A DNA stretch of 25,889 bases from DATJFH01 sp035495815. GTDB taxonomy: Bacteria; Acidobacteriota; Terriglobia; Bryobacterales; Bryobacteraceae. Location of the stretch: assembly GCA_035495815.1 (NCBI GenBank), contig DATJFH010000234.1, forward strand, positions 1 through 25,889. The letters are read 5' to 3'. The translations under genes were made by a program, and so were the position numbers. The notes beneath the pieces were generated by a model. The model was given only the letters and a program-made list of their open reading frames with translations, had not been told where the DNA came from and did no database searches. Below are positions 21,983-25,889 of this stretch, in pieces (the stretch's first letter is position 1; each line of letters starts with the position of its first letter).

Positions 21983-23469
21983 TGAGATTCACGCGTCGCG
22001 ATTTCACGCGTACCCTGGGCGCCGGGTTGGCCGCGCCGTTCCCCCCGATGGCGCTTTCCCAGCCACGCGGCCGTCCTAAGAATGTACTGCTGCTGATGTC
22101 GGACCAGCACCGTCCGCGCGCCCTGGGCGTGGATGGCCACCCCGTGGCGAAGACGCCGAACCTGGACAAACTCGCGCGCTCCGGCGTCCGGTTCGATCAC
22201 GCCTACTGCTCGAATCCGGTCTGCGTCCCCTCGCGCGCGTCCCTGCTCACCGGCCTGTATACGCATAATCACAAGGCCTACAACAACGGCACGCCGTGGC
22301 CCTTCGAGAAGAAGACGATCGCCCATTACCTGGGCCGCGCCGGGTACATGACCGCGCTCATCGGCAAGATGCATTTCGTGGACGGACAGACGCACGGCTT
22401 CGACTATCGGCTGGATTTCAACGACTGGTTCCAATACCTGGGTCCCAAGACCAAGCTGTACGCCGACGAGCTGGGCAAGCGAAACTCGGGATCCGGGAAT
22501 CCGCAAATCGACGACCTGTGGCGGGACGCCGGCGACCCGTGGCTCGGGACCCGCACTCCCGACGGACGCAAAGGGCTGGTGACGGTCGGGGCCACCTCGA
22601 AGTTCGAAGAAAAAGATCATTTCGAGAGCTTCGTCACGCGCGAGTCCATCCGCTTCCTGAAAAATCACGCATCGCGGCAGCCGTTCTTCCTGATAACGTC
22701 GTATCTCAAACCGCACGACCCGTTCACCCCCGCCGAACGCTTCGACCGCATGTTCCGCGCGGAAGACATGCCTATTCCCGACACCTGGGGCAAGGTCGAT
22801 CTGGCGTCCGTGCCGAAGGAGGTCCGCGAGTCGATCACCAACGACTGGGTGACTCCGGAAATGCGGGGCAATCCGGAAGCCGTGAAACGGCACATCGCCT
22901 ATTACTACGCCAATCTGGCGCAGATGGACGACAACGTCGGCGTCATGCTGAACGCGCTGCGCGAGCTGAAGCTGGAGGACGATACGATCGTCCTCTACAC
23001 GACCGATCACGGTGAAATGCTGGGCGAGCACGGCCTCTTTCAGAAGATGCAGTTCTATGAGCCGGCGGTGGGCGTGCCGCTGATCGTGAGGGCGCCTGGA
23101 GTGACGCCGGCGAATGCCCGCTCGCGGACGCTGGTGAGCCAGACCGGAGTCGTCCCGACGCTGCTCGAGTTGTGCGGTTTGCCCGTGCCCGCGGGGCTGG
23201 ATGGGGAGAGCTTCGTTGCGGACCTGCGGGAGCCCGGCAAGCCCCGCCAGACGACCGTGTTTGCCGAGTATGCCCTGCGCAGCCCGCGCGCGAAAGGGAT
23301 GATTCGCGAAGGCGACTTCAAGTATTGCTATTACAAGAACGATATCGCCGAGCTGTTCAACCTGAAGGACGATCCGCGGGAGATGAAGAACCTGGCGCTC
23401 GATCCGAAGTACGCCGCCAAGGTGGCCGCGATGCAGGCCAGGCTGTTCGCCTGGCATAAGCCGGATTAG
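21982..23469 (+). CDS. Tat-exported sulfatase (type I, Cys-type)
   Basis: The ATG at 21982 is preferred; GTG at 21979 is also possible. GGAGG (21971-21975) is six bases from the ATG. It overlaps the lipoprotein stop, so it is co-translated. The 495-aa protein begins with a twin-arginine signal (Thr-Arg-Arg-Asp-Phe, residues 4-8). The active-site motif is Cys81-x-Pro-Ser-Arg, whose Cys must be converted to formylglycine by a generating enzyme not present here; Asp41 and Gln42 and a later Asp-His-Gly form the Ca2+ site. It hydrolyses a sulfate ester in the periplasm. Similarity of the N-terminal pattern is to choline/iduronate-type and aryl sulfatases, but the substrate is open. The stop overlaps the convergent gene by four bases. 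Confidence 0.9.
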   Translation: MRFTRRDFTRTLGAGLAAPFPPMALSQPRGRPKNVLLLMSDQHRPRALGVDGHPVAKTPNLDKLARSGVRFDHAYCSNPVCVPSRASLLTGLYTHNHKAYNNGTPWPFEKKTIAHYLGRAGYMTALIGKMHFVDGQTHGFDYRLDFNDWFQYLGPKTKLYADELGKRNSGSGNPQIDDLWRDAGDPWLGTRTPDGRKGLVTVGATSKFEEKDHFESFVTRESIRFLKNHASRQPFFLITSYLKPHDPFTPAERFDRMFRAEDMPIPDTWGKVDLASVPKEVRESITNDWVTPEMRGNPEAVKRHIAYYYANLAQMDDNVGVMLNALRELKLEDDTIVLYTTDHGEMLGEHGLFQKMQFYEPAVGVPLIVRAPGVTPANARSRTLVSQTGVVPTLLELCGLPVPAGLDGESFVADLREPGKPRQTTVFAEYALRSPRAKGMIREGDFKYCYYKNDIAELFNLKDDPREMKNLALDPKYAAKVAAMQARLFAWHKPD

Positions 23470-23987
23470 CGCGAGGATGGGGAAATACGCGGGGCCGGCG
23501 ATCCTGACCGGCTGGCCGCCAGATCCCGCACCCCCGACGCCAATACCCCGGCGGCGAATACCGTCAGCGCCCACGACAGCGCGCCGTAGTCCGCTGCCCC
23601 GAATCCCGAGTCGAGCCTCCACCACTGCGCGGCGTGCGGATAGAGCAGCGCCAGAAAGATCCCGTATACGATGCCCATCACCGCGTGCATCACACGCTCG
23701 CCCGCCGGGAGCTTTCTCGTGCGGTCCTCTTCGATGAAGTCGGTTAACGTGATTCCGATTTCGAATACCAGGATCAGCGCCAGCGGCCAGACAAAAGCGC
23801 CGTTCCAGGTCGTCCAGGCAAGCGAGAAGAAGACGATCGCATAGGCGAAATCCCGCGAGGCGTGCAGCCGCAGCTCCCGCCTCGCGGACGGCGTTCCGGC
23901 CAGCCGCAGCCGCCATTCGTGGTAGTACAGCGTATCGGCCGCGCCCAGGACTCCAAGCAGCAGCAGAACTTCAATGGCGGTGATCAT
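23466..23987 (-). CDS. Small multi-pass membrane protein of unknown function
   Basis: The start is the ATG at 23987, which overlaps the DUF4166 stop (ATGA); a longer reading lies inside that gene. The 173-aa product has about four hydrophobic helices (near 4-17, 48-76, 98-116 and 131-152) and a conserved-looking 'DTLYYHEWRLRL' followed by 'LHASRDFAYA'. The polar, Arg-rich C-terminal tail overlaps the end of the sulfatase gene on the other strand by four bases. Last gene of a four-gene operon; function unknown. Confidence 0.65.
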   Translation of the reverse strand: MITAIEVLLLLGVLGAADTLYYHEWRLRLAGTPSARRELRLHASRDFAYAIVFFSLAWTTWNGAFVWPLALILVFEIGITLTDFIEEDRTRKLPAGERVMHAVMGIVYGIFLALLYPHAAQWWRLDSGFGAADYGALSWALTVFAAGVLASGVRDLAASRSGSPAPRISPSSR

Positions 23988-24466
23988 GGGACGGGTTTCA
24001 TCGAGCCGCGATAGCCTCCGACGCGCCGGATCTGGACGTCGAACTCCCACCCCTCCCCCGCCCCCCGCGCGTAAGCGTCGATCCGCAGCGGCAGCGGGAT
24101 GATCCACAGCCGGACCCGCTCGGATTGGAAACGCATCTCGTTCTCCACGACCCATACGCGAAAGAACACGCGCACCGGTCCGGCGGTCTCCACCAGCAGG
24201 GCGCCCTCGCGCCGCTGGACCGATTTCCGCACCGCGGTTCCGAACCGCCGCACCCAGACTTCCTCATTCTCTCCGGCGATCACCTGGAGCTCCGCCGGGA
24301 TACGCTCGCCCGGCGCCGGAAACCCGAGCAGCCTCGCCACTCTCCCGGCGGAATGCCGCACATCCGCCACGCCGGACGCGCGGGCGCCGCCGGGACGGGT
24401 ATGAAAATCGCGCAGCGCCCGCGGCAGACGGTCGAAGTCATCGCCCAGAAGCTGCGGATAGAGCAC
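23984..24466 (-). CDS. DUF4166-type protein
   Basis: The GTG at 24466 is chosen because GGAGG lies about seven bases before it; an ATG at 24502 would overlap the upstream gene by 65 bases. The 160-aa product begins 'LLGDDFDRLPRALRDFH', has 'ARLLGFPAPGERIP' and 'VWVRRFG' and a beta-rich C-terminal half, the pattern I associate with DUF4166 domains, which also occur fused to saccharopine dehydrogenase-like proteins. No catalytic residues or signal peptide are evident. It overlaps the preceding membrane gene by 29 bases and the following one by four, so the operon is tightly coupled. Confidence 0.65.
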   Translation of the reverse strand: MLYPQLLGDDFDRLPRALRDFHTRPGGARASGVADVRHSAGRVARLLGFPAPGERIPAELQVIAGENEEVWVRRFGTAVRKSVQRREGALLVETAGPVRVFFRVWVVENEMRFQSERVRLWIIPLPLRIDAYARGAGEGWEFDVQIRRVGGYRGSMKPVP

Positions 24467-24845
24467 CGCCCTGCCTCCGGAACCATACGAAATAGGCCAC
24501 AAAGAAGGGCAGCCAGATCAGGTCGTTGAACACGTTCGTCCACATCGTGCGCAGCGGAAGACCGGTCGTGATTACGGTCCACAGCCAGCCGATCGGACCG
24601 AGCGCTTTCCCCAGAAAGCCGATGACCACCATCTGCGGGTAGGCCCGCAGGTCGTCCGCCACCACCCAGTATCCATACCCGTACAGCGCGATGCACATAC
24701 CGAGCCCGCTCATGATGAACGGGTAGTTGATGGGAGGAATTTGGAAAATCTGGAAGAACAGGTTGGGAAACAGCGTCGTCAGCGCTCCCCAACAGATGTT
24801 GTACGCCGCCGCGGCGCGGAAAGCCCTCCGAAGAACTGTCTCCAT
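24438..24845 (-). CDS. Small four-helix membrane protein of unknown function
   Basis: The 135-aa product starts two bases beyond the metallophosphoesterase stop (TGA-C-ATG), with GAGGAG at the end of that gene as ribosome site. It has four hydrophobic helices (near 12-33, 40-64, 70-92 and 104-124) and short basic ends, with no catalytic motif. Its end overlaps the start of the DUF4166 gene. I do not recognise the family. Confidence 0.65.
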   Translation of the reverse strand: METVLRRAFRAAAAYNICWGALTTLFPNLFFQIFQIPPINYPFIMSGLGMCIALYGYGYWVVADDLRAYPQMVVIGFLGKALGPIGWLWTVITTGLPLRTMWTNVFNDLIWLPFFVAYFVWFRRQGGALSAASGR

Positions 24846-24846
24846 G

Positions 24847-25889
24847 TCAGCTCCTCGCGTAGGCGTGTTTCAGCGTCAACGTACGCTCCGCCTTCGCGTA
24901 CCACCCCTGAGCGGCAAAATCGGACGTGTGCAGATAGCACTGGATCCGCACCTGGTTCCCCTGAAACGTCAACAGCCGGCTCATCGGCGTGGACTTCGAA
25001 GCCGAATGATACTTCGTCAGCGCGCTGGCATTCACGAAGTGCACGCCCCATTTCGTCTCGACATGCGACTTGTTCCCGTGCCGGTCGTCCGGGTTGGTGT
25101 GAGTATGGCCGCCCAGCCACATGGCGGTCGCCCCGGGCTGCGCTTCCAGATATTTCTCGAAAGCCTGTGCGTCCGGCTTCGAATCCACCCAATAAAGATA
25201 GGAAGCGCCTTGGGGAGTGCCCTGCGGAAAATACCCGTGGTAGTGCGATTTCCAGGCGCCGGCGGCGTCCTTTACCATTCCCTCCCACTCGCCCGAAGCG
25301 ACTGTCGTATTCTTCAGCATGTAATGATGCGCGGAGATGATGATCTTGTCGCGGTTCGACTCCACCATCTTCTTCCACCACTCGAACGTCTCGCCGCTGA
25401 CCACGCCGCCGGGGTTGCCGCCGAGGTCGCCGCGCCCTATCTTTTGCGACGGCTCGTTGATGTCGCTCATCATCAGGAACAGCAGGTTGCCGGCGCGAAA
25501 GGAGTACCGCTCCCAGCTCCCTTCAATGGCGTACGGACGCCGCCTCCGGTCGACGCCCGAGTAGCGCGTATTCTCTCCGGTCGGGTCCACCCACTTGCGC
25601 CACCACCAGTTGCGCTCCTCCTTCAGCCCGCTCCGGTCGTGGTTGCCGCACACGTTGTAGATATCCTCCCGGCGGTGCTTGCGCAGGGCCTTGAATTGTC
25701 GCACGACCTGTTCGCCCTCGTCGTCCTGCGGAGTCGCCTGACCGCCGGACTGATCGCCCAGGTCGAGCGCCAGGTCCCAGTTGAAATCGCCCTGCTCCGA
25801 TTGCGTCAGGGCATCGGCCAGGCTCGATCGCCCGCGCCGCAGGTCCGTGCCGACATGCGCGTCGCTGAAGACCCACAGCCGCAGCGTAT
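24847..25889 (-). CDS. Calcineurin-like metallophosphoesterase (5' end beyond the window)
   Basis: The frame is open to the right edge, so the true start lies outside; an internal GTG at 25704 would drop the first two metal motifs and is rejected. Visible motifs in order: Ser-Asp-Ala-His (DxH, near the edge), Leu-Gly-Asp-Gln, Gly-Asn-His-Asp, Ser-Ala-His-His and Gly-Gly-His-Thr-His, a complete two-metal core. It hydrolyses some phosphoester or phosphodiester. It is a different subtype from the phosphoesterase at 3647 (DxH rather than DWG). Any signal peptide is out of view. It leads an operon with two membrane proteins and a DUF4166 protein. Confidence 0.85.
   Translation of the reverse strand, partial: TLRLWVFSDAHVGTDLRRGRSSLADALTQSEQGDFNWDLALDLGDQSGGQATPQDDEGEQVVRQFKALRKHRREDIYNVCGNHDRSGLKEERNWWWRKWVDPTGENTRYSGVDRRRRPYAIEGSWERYSFRAGNLLFLMMSDINEPSQKIGRGDLGGNPGGVVSGETFEWWKKMVESNRDKIIISAHHYMLKNTTVASGEWEGMVKDAAGAWKSHYHGYFPQGTPQGASYLYWVDSKPDAQAFEKYLEAQPGATAMWLGGHTHTNPDDRHGNKSHVETKWGVHFVNASALTKYHSASKSTPMSRLLTFQGNQVRIQCYLHTSDFAAQGWYAKAERTLTLKHAYARS

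Noticed and set aside
21904..23916. 670-codon open frame antisense to the sulfatase
   Set aside because: Opposite a gene with intact sulfatase motifs; no domain in the antisense product.

Overview
The window is GC-rich, densely packed bacterial DNA. The gene content suggests a soil-type Acidobacteriota relative, perhaps near Bryobacter/Solibacter: Tat-exported PQQ-like propeller and sulfatase, secreted S9 peptidase, RbsABC importer, sdhCAB, caspase-family protein, DUF4166 protein. This assignment is inferred from gene mix and style; no rRNA or tRNA is present to test it.

Layout. (1) 1-994: the 3' part of a comM/yifB-type gene, whose reading frame is cut at a conserved Cys-Pro-Cys-Gly motif by at least 520 bp of non-coding, hairpin-rich DNA. 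This may be the 5' part of a group II intron on the minus strand. (2) 1136-3475: a Tat-exported beta-propeller protein and a secreted nucleoside hydrolase that has Trp where the classical catalytic His sits. (3) 3647-9232: the most striking block. A clear sigma70-type promoter precedes four tightly joined genes with gaps of -1, 11 and 2 bases. They encode a purple-acid-phosphatase-like metallophosphoesterase, a trypsin-like protease with a helical N-terminal extension, a caspase-family protein with about 500 extra residues, and an M19 dipeptidase homologue. None has an export signal and all retain catalytic residues, so this looks like a cytoplasmic multi-hydrolase or protease-cascade module of unknown role. 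(4) 9293-12609: a secreted S9 peptidase translationally coupled to a membrane-anchored M23 peptidase. (5) 12620-13573, minus: a DHH-family phosphoesterase. (6) 13732-17584: a type-B-like succinate dehydrogenase operon (five-helix cytochrome b, flavoprotein, iron-sulfur protein) followed by a small TPR-like protein. (7) 17609-18460, minus: an unknown exported protein. (8) 18562-23469: a ribose-type ABC importer (ATPase, permease, lipoprotein) overlapping a Tat-exported sulfatase, suggesting desulfation of a glycan or other sulfate ester and uptake of the product. (9) 23466-25889, minus: a four-gene operon with a metallophosphoesterase (cut by the window edge), two small membrane proteins and a DUF4166 protein.

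Several genes (1136, 2492, 9293, 18562) have a TA-rich hexamer about seven bases before the start codon and no properly spaced Shine-Dalgarno. This suggests leaderless transcripts, in contrast to the conventional promoter and leader of the protease operon.
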